Assembly: GCF_001638985.1 (NCBI RefSeq)
Contig: NW_017265153.1
Coordinates: 493,776 to 557,775, forward strand
Length of the DNA: 64,000 bases
Direction of reading: 5' to 3'
Source of the DNA: Phycomyces blakesleeanus NRRL 1555(-)
Taxonomy: Eukaryota; Mucoromycota; Mucoromycetes; Mucorales; Phycomycetaceae
The notes under the pieces are model-generated. The model did no database searches. It saw only the letters and a list, made by a program, of their open reading frames with translations, and was not told the origin of the DNA. Positions 9,581 to 21,009 of this stretch are shown one piece after another; position 1 is the stretch's first letter; each line of letters starts with the position of its first letter. The translations under genes and the position numbers were made by a program.

Positions 9581-10010
9581 GTTCAAGCCAGTGCGTTCAC
9601 AAAGTTTATCAGCGTTCAAATCAACAAAATTGCCCACCCCTCAGAGTAATCTGCACCAGTTACATTATAACTCTATATATTTGCGACAGATTTAATGTAA
9701 ATTACAAAACGCCTCAATGGTCTGTAGCGGTTAGATTTCAGTTAAAAGCACCAACTGAGGCTGTCAAAGAAATCAGTTGGTCAACAAGTAACCTAGAGTC
9801 TGCAAGATAAGCCCACCTGTCACATGTTCTGAGCCGCATTGGAACCAATTTGACGGACGATCCGTATCAGCCAGTGATTATCCTTTACCCCTCCTATGAT
9901 CTACAGAACAAGGAAAGCTGGGGGTGTAGCGGTATGTCATACATGAGATTGATGTCAAGGTTTCTTCAGATTACTACAATAAAAGCGACAATCCCTTGCT
10001 ATCAATTCTA
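9581..10010 (+). pseudogene. Degenerate coding-like relic, family unknown
   Basis: The base composition is less AT-rich than the surroundings, and plus-strand frames read like protein. A first block (9581-9646) ends at TAA. A second block (about 9683-10008) contains TPQWSVAVRFQLKAPTEAV and, after one in-frame TAA, IGTNLTDDPYQPVIILYPSY. I do not recognise the family. An old gene or transposon fragment is the simplest explanation. Confidence 0.35.
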
Positions 10011-10269
10011 AACTTTTCTCCACAGAAGAAGCTCAAGATAATATGAGTCCAATATCCCTAATGGAAAGATCTGGTTGAATTTATGTATAAAGGCTCTTTT
10101 CTTTTCAAAAATGTGCTTTATTAATATTATGCTTACTATTTATCAAGAAAGAGTGTAGAATAAGCGTAAAGCGTGTCTATCTTCATTCAGTGTAAAGAAA
10201 GGAAGTTCAGGGCTGGCAACCAAAAAAGACATGGGTTATATAAATGATTGTGTCTTTATAGATATATCT

Positions 10270-10700
10270 GGTTTTAATGTAAACACATGAATCGCCCCGT
10301 AGGTTGGGCCAAACAAAAGGAAAGTAAAGTTAAAGGATCCGCTACGCCTGTGCAAAATTAAGGGAGGGGAAATATTGTCACAAATCATCGGTTTAACTTT
10401 GTGGCTGTAGCCTTGGATGTAATTGACAGGTATCAGTATATTGCTACAGATAATACCTACCCTATTCATACTCATCATGATATTCAGAGATACATGGGAG
10501 CAAAGAGGGTGATATGGTATGGTATGGTATGGTTGAATTTGTCTTATTTTATTTTATTCAAGTTCTCCTGGGCTTGGTCTCCATTGAGCAGCTCAGTTAG
10601 TATGCAAGAGTAAACTGGGAAAATAATGATAATGTTGAGGCCGTGCTGAAAGAATTCTGTGTGAGAACTTTCTTTCAACTGTATACACAACTCTGAGAAT
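10270..10700 (+). pseudogene. Tc1/mariner-type transposase relic
   Basis: One plus-strand frame (about 10290-10535, with one stop) contains NHRFNFVAVALDVIDRY and TDNTYPIHTHHDIQRYMGAK. This aligns with the second catalytic segment of the transposase at 60373-61735, where the intact reading has VVDNAPIH and ISRYISSRGY. In a shifted frame, 10562-10625 resembles the following YSPELNPIE-type segment. Stops and frameshifts make it inactive. The relic includes a (TATGG)n slippage tract at 10513-10532. Ends and inverted repeats were not found. Confidence 0.55.
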
Positions 10701-11115
10701 ATTTTTTGTGTGTGTGTATTCATTTGTCTAGTGTGTAGCAATTGTGGTGTGAGCGAGTGTTTAGCCAATCAAAATATTTTATTTTTAATAATAATAATAA
10801 TAAATAAATAAATAAATATGTTACATATATTGAAAGGGATAAAATAATGATAGCAGTAGCGATGATTGCATTCTACCCTACTATATTGTATTGTATTTAG
10901 GCTGTAATGCCACAAGTAAGCCTATAATATAAGCCGAAGGAAGAAAATGAAAATCGATAGGGAGCGGGGAGGGAGAGGAGTAAGGGTAAAAGGTAAAGGG
11001 TAAGAATAAGGGTAAGTAAGGGTTGGGGAATGGAGTGGAGTGGAGTGGAGTGGAGTTTTTAATATGTATATCTTAGCGTTTCAATTGTATATATATATAT
11101 ATTATAATTATTTTT

Positions 11116-11146
11116 GAATTGAATTGAATTGAATTGAATTGAATTG
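11116..11146. repeat. (GAATT)n microsatellite
   Basis: About six tandem GAATT units. Confidence 0.85.
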
Positions 11147-13311
11147 CAAATTCATGAAATGCAAATGTTGGGACAAATAAATAAAAAATACAGAATCTTG
11201 TAATACATTTGCGTTAATAAATGTACAAAATGTATAAAATATATAAAATATACAAAATATACAGAATATACTTTTGTGTTCTTTGTGTTCTTTGTGATAT
11301 GTGTGTTATATGATCGGTTCGCAGCCGAATCGAAATTATCCACACAAGAAAACGATGGCGATGGCGATGGCGATGCGGATTGCGGATGGTGGATACGGGT
11401 GTGAATTTGCGGTAATAAATTCTGGGTAAAAAACATATTTCGTTGATCTTCATTATTTATATATCTTCTGTATTATAAAAGTAAAAAAGGAAGTGAAAAA
11501 CACTGAATTTGTTATTTAAAGAAAAATCGAAAAACTATTATAATAATAAAAAATAATAATAAAAATATTTTTTGGTTCTTTCTTTTGTACTCAAATTGAA
11601 TGCCCAAAATGGAATAATAATAAAATAAGAAAGAATGGGAAATAGGAAATGTATTATATTACAAAGTACCTAAAATAAATAAAATGGTTAGCTAGTTGGC
11701 TGAATAGAATTGATTCTTGGTTTTAATTTTGATTTTGATTTTGATTTTGATTCTGATTTTCTATGACTCTATTTTGTATTTTCTCTCTTTCTTTCTTTCT
11801 ATGAATATCTATAGAAAAATAGAAATATCAAAAGAAACATTTGGAATAAAATTGTTACTGTTATGTGTTTTCTTTTGCTTTATTTTACGCAACTTTGTTC
11901 CTATTGATTAAACAAAATCACAACTATCATTTTTTTTGTAGACTACTTTTAACAATATATATAGCATTATATTAGAGATTAGCCAAGAAAGCTACATAGA
12001 GAGAGAAAGAAGAACTAGTATATTGAAAATGTCGATAGAATATCAATAGAATAATTATAAATATATTTTATTATAAATATAAATATATAAACCAAACCAA
12101 ATTAAGTCTAAAACTAAACAGCAAAACACTGTAAAGTTCTTTCATATTATTCATTCATATACAGTATGTAGATATAGCAAAGGACTCTTTTTGAGCTTTG
12201 ATGTTGCTATTATATCTGAGCCTACTCATACTTGAATACTCACATTCAAAAGTACAAGTACAATTGTTGGTGTATAGGCTTAAAGGTAGTTTACACAAAA
12301 AAAAAGACATTTCAGTAGGAGCTATTAATCAACCAATATATATATATATTTGACAAGAGTACACAACCCGCAATCGAGATTAGCAAGTGTTACTACCTTC
12401 AATATTTTACATCCAATCGAACCCTCACGATTTTCTTGACAGTTTTTATAATTGTAATCTAAACAATTGAATATAAATAAAAAAAAAGGATCATCATCAT
12501 CGCCAAAAAAAAGTCAAAAAACACAAGAACAACAACTCTATATTACATTACATTCTATATATCATTTTTTTTAGTCTTACTAAGTTATAATGACTCTTGT
12601 ATGTGTATATATTTTTAACTAGTATAAAAATACAATACAATACAATACAATACAAAGCAAAGCAGTTGAAGAATAATAGAAACAATAGTTAGTACTATTA
12701 GAATTATTATTATTATTATTATTAATCATTTCAAGCATTTAATATTCTCAATCATGATAATATTGTTTTATTTTGTTTATATATATATATATAAAAGTTG
12801 CGTCAAGTATTTTTCGTAAAAATGAAATAAATTCTATAAAAAAAAGGAACGAGCGCAATTCTTGAATAATGCGACGATTAATTATGGTATGAAAACACTG
12901 AAAGTAGATATAATGTGATGTATTATATTTTTAAGCTTACATGTATATATAATTATTAGTATTATTATTATGTTGGAGTGTGTAACTGATCCTAACTAAT
13001 TTTGTATTTCAATGCCCATTTCCTGGTTTATCTGATTCTTATTATGGAAGGTTCAACCCAGTTTACGGGTTCAAGTCGCAAAACATGGTTTTCTACCTTT
13101 CCTTAAATTGCAAAAAATACCACATTATTATTACTATTATTATTATAATAATAATGGGAATAATGGGAATAAGAATAACGAGATGGTACTTGTGTCTGTC
13201 TATCTGTCTATCTATCTATCTACCTAGCTTTCCATTTTTCCATTTATATAAGAAGCCAAGAGTGCAAAAGTATTTTTATATACTTTATTATAATAAATAT
13301 ATAATAAATAT

Positions 13312-13348
13312 ATAATATAATATAATATAATATAATATAATATAATAT
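13312..13348. repeat. (ATAAT)n microsatellite
   Basis: About seven tandem ATAAT units follow two AATATATAATAA copies. Confidence 0.8.
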
Positions 13349-14456
13349 ATATAAAATGGACTCTATTCATTATTACCATGTTGTATATAAAGATCCAGAA
13401 GTCTATTGATTAGAGTCTAGTTTGTATCTTAAAGGTCTTTTTTTTCTCTCTCTTTCTTTCTTTTTTTACTATTGAAGCAATAGAATAGCATATAATTAAT
13501 TGATTCTTTCACTGTAAAATACACTTTTTATTGGTTCTTGAAAATGCCTCAAAAGTATGTGGATTGTATGAGGTTTATTTAATGGATAATATACGAGTCA
13601 AGTTGTTTAAAGAAAAAGGTATATCTTGAATGAATGAATCAAATATGATTTCTGCACCCTAATTTGCATGATTTATTTTGTTCTGTTCTGTTCTGTTTAG
13701 CTCATTTCTTGTTAAATAAAAATCGTGATAAAATAATATAGGTCTTTTTCTATTCTACCGTATGTATCCTATACCTAAAATGATAGTAAAAATTATAGCA
13801 AACTAACTCTAGTAATTACTTCTTTCTCTATTTTTGTATTGATGTCTATATTCTTGTTTCTTTTTTGATGTTAGATTCCTGGGTTAAAAATTATATTGCC
13901 TTTGTATTCATTTTATTTATATATAAGATTTTGAAACTTGACTTCTTTTGGTGTAGATTGAACCACCACCATTCTCACCCGTCCACTCAAAAACAATTAT
14001 ATATACACATCTTATTTTGATGATATCATAAATTAAATATAAAACAGACAAATCCATCAAGGTAGCGCTTGTGGCTCCGATATTTCACATGACATCATTG
14101 ATAAAATATATATGTATATAAAAAAAATCGAGCCAGAGTATAGTAACCCTGCATTAATACAAGAAACCAAAACACAAAAAAAAAGAAAAAAAAAAAAAGA
14201 AAAGAATACAAGAAAAAAGGTTAAATGATCGCCGCTAAATTTTCATATTTTTTTTTTGAAAACAAAAATACGAGGGAAAAAATTCCTTTATAAAGAACCC
14301 ATTTAAAATCTTTCATCTTTAAATATTTATTATTTCCTTTTCTCTTTATACCAAGAAAGCAAACTTCTTCTTCTTCTTCTCTTATACTTCTTCTACTTTC
14401 TATATATAAAAAAACCTTATCAACAACGATAATCTCAAGTTCACTAACAAGAAGCA

Positions 14457-15970
14457 ATGCAAGCAATTCTTAACGAAGGTAAATATTAACAGTGATATCA
14501 ATACCAAATATCAGTTATTAATATCATCTTCATGTAGAACACAATCATGCTTTGTCCACTCCCACTCGCTTCTTACTCGAATGTGGCGAATGGAACTTTA
14601 CTCCAGGAATTTCAGGAATGACAACCGAATTGAATCCTTTTGATTATCATTTCCAAGGCCAGGCCATCCAAAAGCCCCCGCCTCACTCTCAGGCTCACTC
14701 TCAGGCTCAGGCTCAGTCCCAGTCCCAGGCTCAGTCTCAGTCTCGCCGCTCTCAAAAATCAGATGAAATCTCTCCCTCTTCAGCTTCAGTATCATCCTGG
14801 CCCACAAGCCCAATATTGGACAACTCTTCTCAGGCCAGCAGCCCCACTCCTTCGTTTTCGAGATCGCACAGACTTTCATCTCCACGTATCTTGTCTCTCA
14901 GCCCACCACAGACCAATCACCAATTGCCTAATCAGTCTGAAGAACAGCAACAGTCGTCTTCATTCAATCAGGAATCGTCCTCAGACACCACCCAATTGGT
15001 ATTCAAGCAAGAAAACGGTCTCCCAAAGAAGAGCACCCGTTCTCGTACCTCCAAGCGTGCCACAAAGATTAGCTATAAACAGGAAGATTCGGATGATGAC
15101 AGCAACAGCAGTGACACAAGCTCGACCAGATACATGCAGACCATTGTCTCGAGTGGCCGCAAGAGACGGATCGTATTCGAAGGCGACGATGCCGAAGAAC
15201 AGCGCAAGAAGTTCTTGGAACGCAACCGGGTAGCTGCCTTCAAGTGCCGTCAGAAGAAGAAGAAGTGGATGCAAAACCTCGAGACACACGCCGAACAGGT
15301 GTCCAATCAGAACAAAGATTTGCACACAATGGTCGCCCAATTGAGAGAAGAAAGCATATTCCTTCGAAACCAGCTCCTTGCACACGGAAACTGCGACTGT
15401 CCTGCTGTCCAGTCATATCTTCGCCAGTCCTCAGCCCAGCTGGAATCGAACAACCGTCTTCACTATGGCCCAATCCCATCCCTTACCGCATCCAACACCA
15501 ACACCAACATTAACAACATCAACATTGGACTCACAATCACACCTAGCTCTTCGACTTCTACTCCAACAAACCAAAACACAACTCCCATGGCATCCTCAGC
15601 ATCTTCATCAGTATCAGCATCAGCATCAGCATCAGCATCTTCTCCGGCTACAATAAGCATGGGTGCTTCCCACTCTCCGATCAAAGGAACCGAATCCCAC
15701 AACGTGTACTCTGGATCGCCAGTCTCTCTGACCCAGCAAAATGTTTCGGTTTCTTCTGGTTTTGACGGCCGCTATTATGCACCCCACATGTCTGTGCTTC
15801 CTCCAATGACTGCTTCTATTGGGGACTGTCACCCGCACCAATCCCATCATGCACATGCACATGCACATGGACACCCTCATGCACGGACTGGCTTGACACC
15901 TTATCTGAACACTGTAAATAACAGACCTCAGATAACCGATTACTTTTCACAGAAGCACACTGTGGAGTAA
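14457..15970 (+). CDS. ATF/CREB-family bZIP transcription factor
   Basis: This is a predicted nuclear, DNA-binding stress-type regulator of 484 residues. I place the start at ATG 14457 in a 22-nt first exon (14457-14478). A 59-nt GT-AG intron (14479-14537) joins it in frame to the main exon (14538-15970). The N-terminus holds FTPGISGMTTELNPFDYHF, like the activation motif of fungal Atf1 proteins, then Gln/Ser repeats. The bZIP lies at about residues 225-290: basic region ERNRVAAFKCRQKKK, then a leucine zipper, then HGNCDCPAVQSYL, which is typical of ATF2/Atf1 relatives. The C-terminus is Ser/Thr- and His-rich low complexity. Family members usually bind TGACGTCA sites and are controlled by stress MAP kinases; that is inferred from the family. 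The gene is isolated in a gene-poor region, with more than 5 kb upstream and 10 kb downstream. Confidence 0.88.
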
Positions 15971-18900
15971 AAGAAAGCCTCCCAAAAGTCCAATTCGTTT
16001 CTTTCTTTCTTTCCTTCTTTCCTTCCTTTTTTCTTTTTTGTATTTTTTTGATTTATTTTGATTTTAATTTTCTTTTTTTTTTAAAGAAGAAATGCTAACT
16101 TTGCTTCAATTATATAAATATAAATATGTATATTCTTCCTCTTCTATACTTCTTTACTTTACTTCTTTACTTTTATTCATAAAATCTCTTTTCCCCCATT
16201 AACAATTCCTTTACTTCTTTACTTCTATATATTATATGCTTTATCCCTAAAAAAAAATCCCCCCGAAATCATCGAGTCCCTCATTTCTTTCATTCTCTTA
16301 TCATTATTATTGTTATTATACAATCGTTTATCTTGCTTTCCTCTTCTTCTTCTTTCATTCTTTCATTCTTTCATTCTTTCATTCTTTCATTCTTTAACGT
16401 TTATTATATTTTGCTGTGAATATTTTATTTTTCTCATAAAAAACTTGTTGATAATGACAATAATAATAATAATAATAATAATAATTATACATACACTTTT
16501 TTTTTATGTATCAAAATTCAGACGTGTTTTTTTTTTCTTTTATGACTCTTACTGGTTAAAATTACCCTTTCTTTTTTGATTAACAATAATTGATATATAC
16601 TGTATGATGTACATAAACAAAAATCACAGTCACACACAAATATTATTTATTTTTTTCATTTACATATAAATAAATCAATAAATCAATAAAATATATGGTA
16701 CGTTTATTTTGTACGTATATATATATATATATATATATATTTCTCTTGTGTGTGTTGTGTGTGTAAGTCTGAATGAATGAATGACAAAGAAGGGATAAAA
16801 GGAATGCGGAACACACATGTGATAGTGAAACGGAACACTGACCAAGTCGGTGATCAATGAATTAATAATAAATCATATAAAATTTTATCCATCTTATTTT
16901 TATTTTTTTATTTTTTTTTAGGCTTTCCGACAAACCGAAATTGGCTCTTGAAAATTTTAGGTGTGATTGACGCACATATATACTATATTAATATTAATGG
17001 CATGTCCGGTATCCATGTCAATATTTATGTTTTTATGTTTTTTACCTCTAAAATTCCCCTTTAATACTATTATGTTAGTCTTTTATACATAAATATTTTA
17101 TAATACTCAATCAATTAATTAATTAATCTAACCTAAAATAATCTATATACATAATTTATATAATATAGTAAGATTAGTTTTAAAGAGACATGAGCATGAA
17201 CATTAGACATTGACATGAAAATAGGTATATAAAAAGGTACATATTTAGTAATACAGAAAGTCTCGGCCAATCTGATTTGAAAGAAAGAAAAAAAACAGAT
17301 AGATAGATAATCTAGTTCGTCATTGCAAAGGGTACATACTACACAATACACAACATATAGTACTACACGAAATATGGCGTGAGAGCAAAGGAAAACTCTC
17401 CTTTCTATTTAATAGCTGCTATTGAGATTAAGAATATTCAATAAAAAGAATAGAAGAGAGAAAAGCAAAAGATTCATATTTAATTATCGGTAAATCATTA
17501 TTACTATTATCCTAATATTTTATACGTACATATCATAGCATAGAATATATCAACTCATTAACAACACACATACGCAATGGATATCGATGTATATTACATG
17601 TTCTTTTTATACACGCGTGTGTCAAGTGCGTGTTTTTGTGATGCTGTGTAATTTGCTCTAGTGTTCTTTATTCTAATCCAATTTACTCTAATTCATTGTA
17701 CGCCAATCTTCACCTTCTTTTCTTCTTCTTATTTTAGTATAGTGTAGTAGCCAAATTTTGTGCAAAATGACCTCTTCCACTCTCTTTTCTACTCTTCTAC
17801 TCTTTTTACTTTACCAACCATAAGACATATAATTCTTTCTTCTTCCTTTTGCTGCCTTATTAAAGTAACGCTGCTGGTCACAAGTAAATATACTACTAAA
17901 ATAACAAACCACCTTTTACTACCAAAACTTTAAAATCTTTACTTTTTTTTTTATATATATCTTTCTTATGTTCCTATCGTTTGAGTAGTAACGAAAGAAA
18001 TCCAGTGCTGATTGGCCAGAAGGAAAGGCGCCAAATCCAGAGGCTTTTTACACAATTTAGGAACCAAACTCTTCTTCCCCCCCTCTTTTTTTTTAATATA
18101 TATATATATATCATTTATATCAGTATATACAGCAATAAATAGCATGGTGTGCACCAGTACTAGTGCCAGATTCAGTACTAGTTCCGGTACTAGTGAATAA
18201 ATAATAATACAATAGTAAGCATGAAGAACAAAAATCATTAGTATTATTAGTATTATTAGTACTATTAGTACTATTAGTATTGGGTATCTTGATAGCATAA
18301 ATATGAATGCAATTGATTTTATTTTACTAAAAAAAGAAAATATAGTGTGGGGAAAGCGTCTTTTCGTTCTTTACCAATTTTATTTTCGATAGATAAAATA
18401 TCTTACTATAGAAAAAAAATATAGTATATATATAATATATGTTTCAAAAGTATCTTTATTGTTTCAATAATATCTTATTATTTATGCACATTTTGAACTA
18501 TAGTTTACAAGAAAGGAACAAATAAAATAATATAAAATAATATAAATCAGCTATAAAATAATCGGTTATTTTCAAGTGAATTATGGTGTAATGTGATGTA
18601 CCTATATATATATACATATAATATCCCTATCATACTATGGTTTGTTTTGCCCCTACATTACTCCATCTATACTAACCGCATACACTTACACTGATAGTAG
18701 TACTTATACTCTCATCAGTAACAGACATAGTTACAGTTACAGTTACAGTTACAATGTCATGGTAACTAATGGCTAGACTATATTATTAATTTTGGTTTTT
18801 GGTTTTTTGGTTTAGCTTGACTTTGACTACTTCTATCGACCACTATTACAGACCTAACAAATAAATAAAAAAGGATTATTAGATGTGATCGCTTACTGCA

Positions 18901-19476
18901 CTTTAGGACTATAATGACTACACCCTACCCCATATCCTCCACTATTCTAATATTTCTTCCTTTATCTCAACCAAAGAAACCAATGTAATTGGTTCGAATT
19001 GTTTATTTTACCATATCAGTATATCATACTCGTCACTCTCTTTATTTCTTTATCTTTTGTGCGCGCATATATAGATATATAAGCGATTGACTAATGACAA
19101 CAGAAATCCAAAAAGAAAAGAAACAGCAAGGGTCGGAATCGTGTCCGTGTGTTTCCAAGATCACCTGATGCACGGTCCTTGTTACACTAGTGTGAAGTTT
19201 CTTTCTTTCTTTCTTTCTTTTCGGCGTTACATTCCGTCACCGATCGTGTGTCCTGGTTAGTAAAATAAGAGAAGAAGAAGAAGAGAGAGAGAGAGAGAGA
19301 GAGAGAAACCTGATGTTTTTTTTGGATTTTTTTTAAGGTTTACATATGGGAAATAAAACAGAAGGAAAAGAGACAAGAAAAGACAAGAGGAAATGCTTAT
19401 GTGGCAGTAATTTGTCAGTCCTCGCAAAAAGAGAGATCAAATGCAGTAGAATCGTATTACAGCGTCTTATATAAAG

Positions 19477-19514
<38 letters not shown>

Positions 19515-19701
19515 TAACATTCTGTCTTATATTTGCAATATTTGTCCCAATATCCAAACAAAGACTACCTGCTTTTGAGTGGTTTTTATTTTATTTTATT
19601 TTAGCCAGGAAATTCGATTTTGCTATACCGAAAAACAAACGGCAGAAAAACCAGAAAAAAAATACAGACTTTTACAAGATTTGGGAAACTAAAAAACTGA
19701 A
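15971..19701. other. Gene-free AT-rich stretch
   Basis: No gene recognised. Simple repeats include (TTTCA)n at 16353-16393, (AAT)n near 16465, (TA)n at 16718-16740, (TTAGTA)n near 18240, GA repeats near 19285 and (TA)n at 19480-19510. ORFs here are low-complexity and do not look coding. Confidence 0.5.
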
Positions 19702-21009
19702 GCGAGACAGAAAAAAAAAGAAGAAGAAGAGTATGTAATTCAGCAGAAGAATGAAAAGTTTTCTGGGATCAGTGATATTGGTAAAGTAGAATCTTGTTTC
19801 CGGACAGAACCACGCGATATCTTGAAAAAGAAATATAGAGTAACCATCTCTCAAGACAGTATCAGTACCTAGCATACGTGACATGAACAGCATCGCAGAT
19901 CTGTTTTCGCATATTAAAGAAATTTATCTGCTTGAAGAATTTGCGCCAGAAGATCCATTAAAGAAAAGATTCATTGACAAAGACAAGCGGAAAGGCTATT
20001 CTCAATTCCTTTAAAGAGATTCCATAAGGCCTTGATGAAATACTTGCAGAAAGTACGTTAAATTCATAGGTGAAATTAAAAAAAAATGTTGTAAAAAAAA
20101 TGTCTGTCTGTCTGGAAAAAGAAACAATGACTTTAAAAAAAAAGATAAAAGAAAAGGTATATGTCAGAGAAGGCTATATTGAGAAAAGAGAAAACAGAAT
20201 TAGCTACAAAGAGAACTTCAGGAGGTAACCTTGTTAATATGGACCGCTACAATAAAACACTTCGCCCAAATAGAATCAACGTGTTCTATATGGGCTCTGT
20301 ATTTGAGTTTCTTTGATACTCTGTTCTGTCTCACGTTGACCAATCGATTCTTTACCAGGCCAAAGATAATTACAGGTTTGACAAAGTCCTGATAAGAACC
20401 TTTGGGTGGTACCGTTTAAATACTGGAAATGACCGTGATCTCACTTCCTACACTGCGAGAGAGCGCATGTGGAGTAACACGGTAGGTAGCAAAAGCCAAA
20501 AAAAAAAGTATAGGTAGACTGTAACAAGGCTTTAGAGACTCTAGTTTCAAACTTATAAAGCAAGGCGAGATCGTTTTGTAAAATTCAAGACATGTGCGTT
20601 TACAGGTTCTGCTCAAGGTGTTCAACAAAGTATTCAGGTTATTTGAGGAGCAAAATGCCATTATTCTACTACAGCTACTCGCTTTCGGGAGTTTTGGTTA
20701 AGCCAAGAGATTATTCAGAGTCCGTAAGAATGTGTAGACAAAAGATTTTCAAAGGCTTATTATTAAAGACATGGTAGAAGCATCAGAAGAAACCTCATCA
20801 GTCCTGAAAAATTGCTATCATCTATTTTCGTTTCGAATATAAATAATATAATCCAGAACAGCGACAATGAAAAGGAATCCTTTCCATATGTTTTTAACTT
20901 TACAAACACAATGTACGTACTCCACAGAAAGATAAAGCATACCCCCTTCAATAGGTATCCATTTCTACGCAATCTCAAATATGTCTTTCAAAGGGACAAT
21001 CTGAACTGA
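19702..21009 (+). pseudogene. Broken gene of unknown family
   Basis: Several plus-strand blocks read as protein but are separated by stops and frameshifts. Block 19702-19870 contains ISDIGKVESCFRTEPRDIL. Block 19883-20013 contains LEEFAPEDPLKKRFIDKDKR. Block 20161-20517 is 119 codons with one internal TGA at 20314-20316 and includes KTLRPNRINVFYMGSVFEFL and FDKVLIRTFGWYRLNTGN. Blocks at about 20605-20700 and 20700-20845 contain FRLFEEQNAIILLQLLAFGS and further reading with stops. A last block (20812-21009) ends in RNLKYVFQRDNLN. Some breaks could be unrecognised introns, but at least the TGA within a long continuous frame points to decay. I do not recognise the family; a lineage-specific or transposon-borne gene is possible. 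Confidence 0.45.

Larger units (their letters stand above)
10701..14456. other. Gene-free AT-rich stretch with microsatellites
   Basis: I see no gene in this 3.7 kb. It carries many short arrays: (TTG/AAT) runs near 10790, (GGAGT)n near 11035, (GAATT)n at 11116-11146, CGATGG repeats near 11355, (TTTTGA)n near 11720, (ATT)n near 12705 and (ATAAT)n at 13312-13348. Poly-A/T tracts and a TTC-rich region (14350-14400) precede the bZIP gene; this pyrimidine-rich tract may belong to its promoter or leader. Confidence 0.5.
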
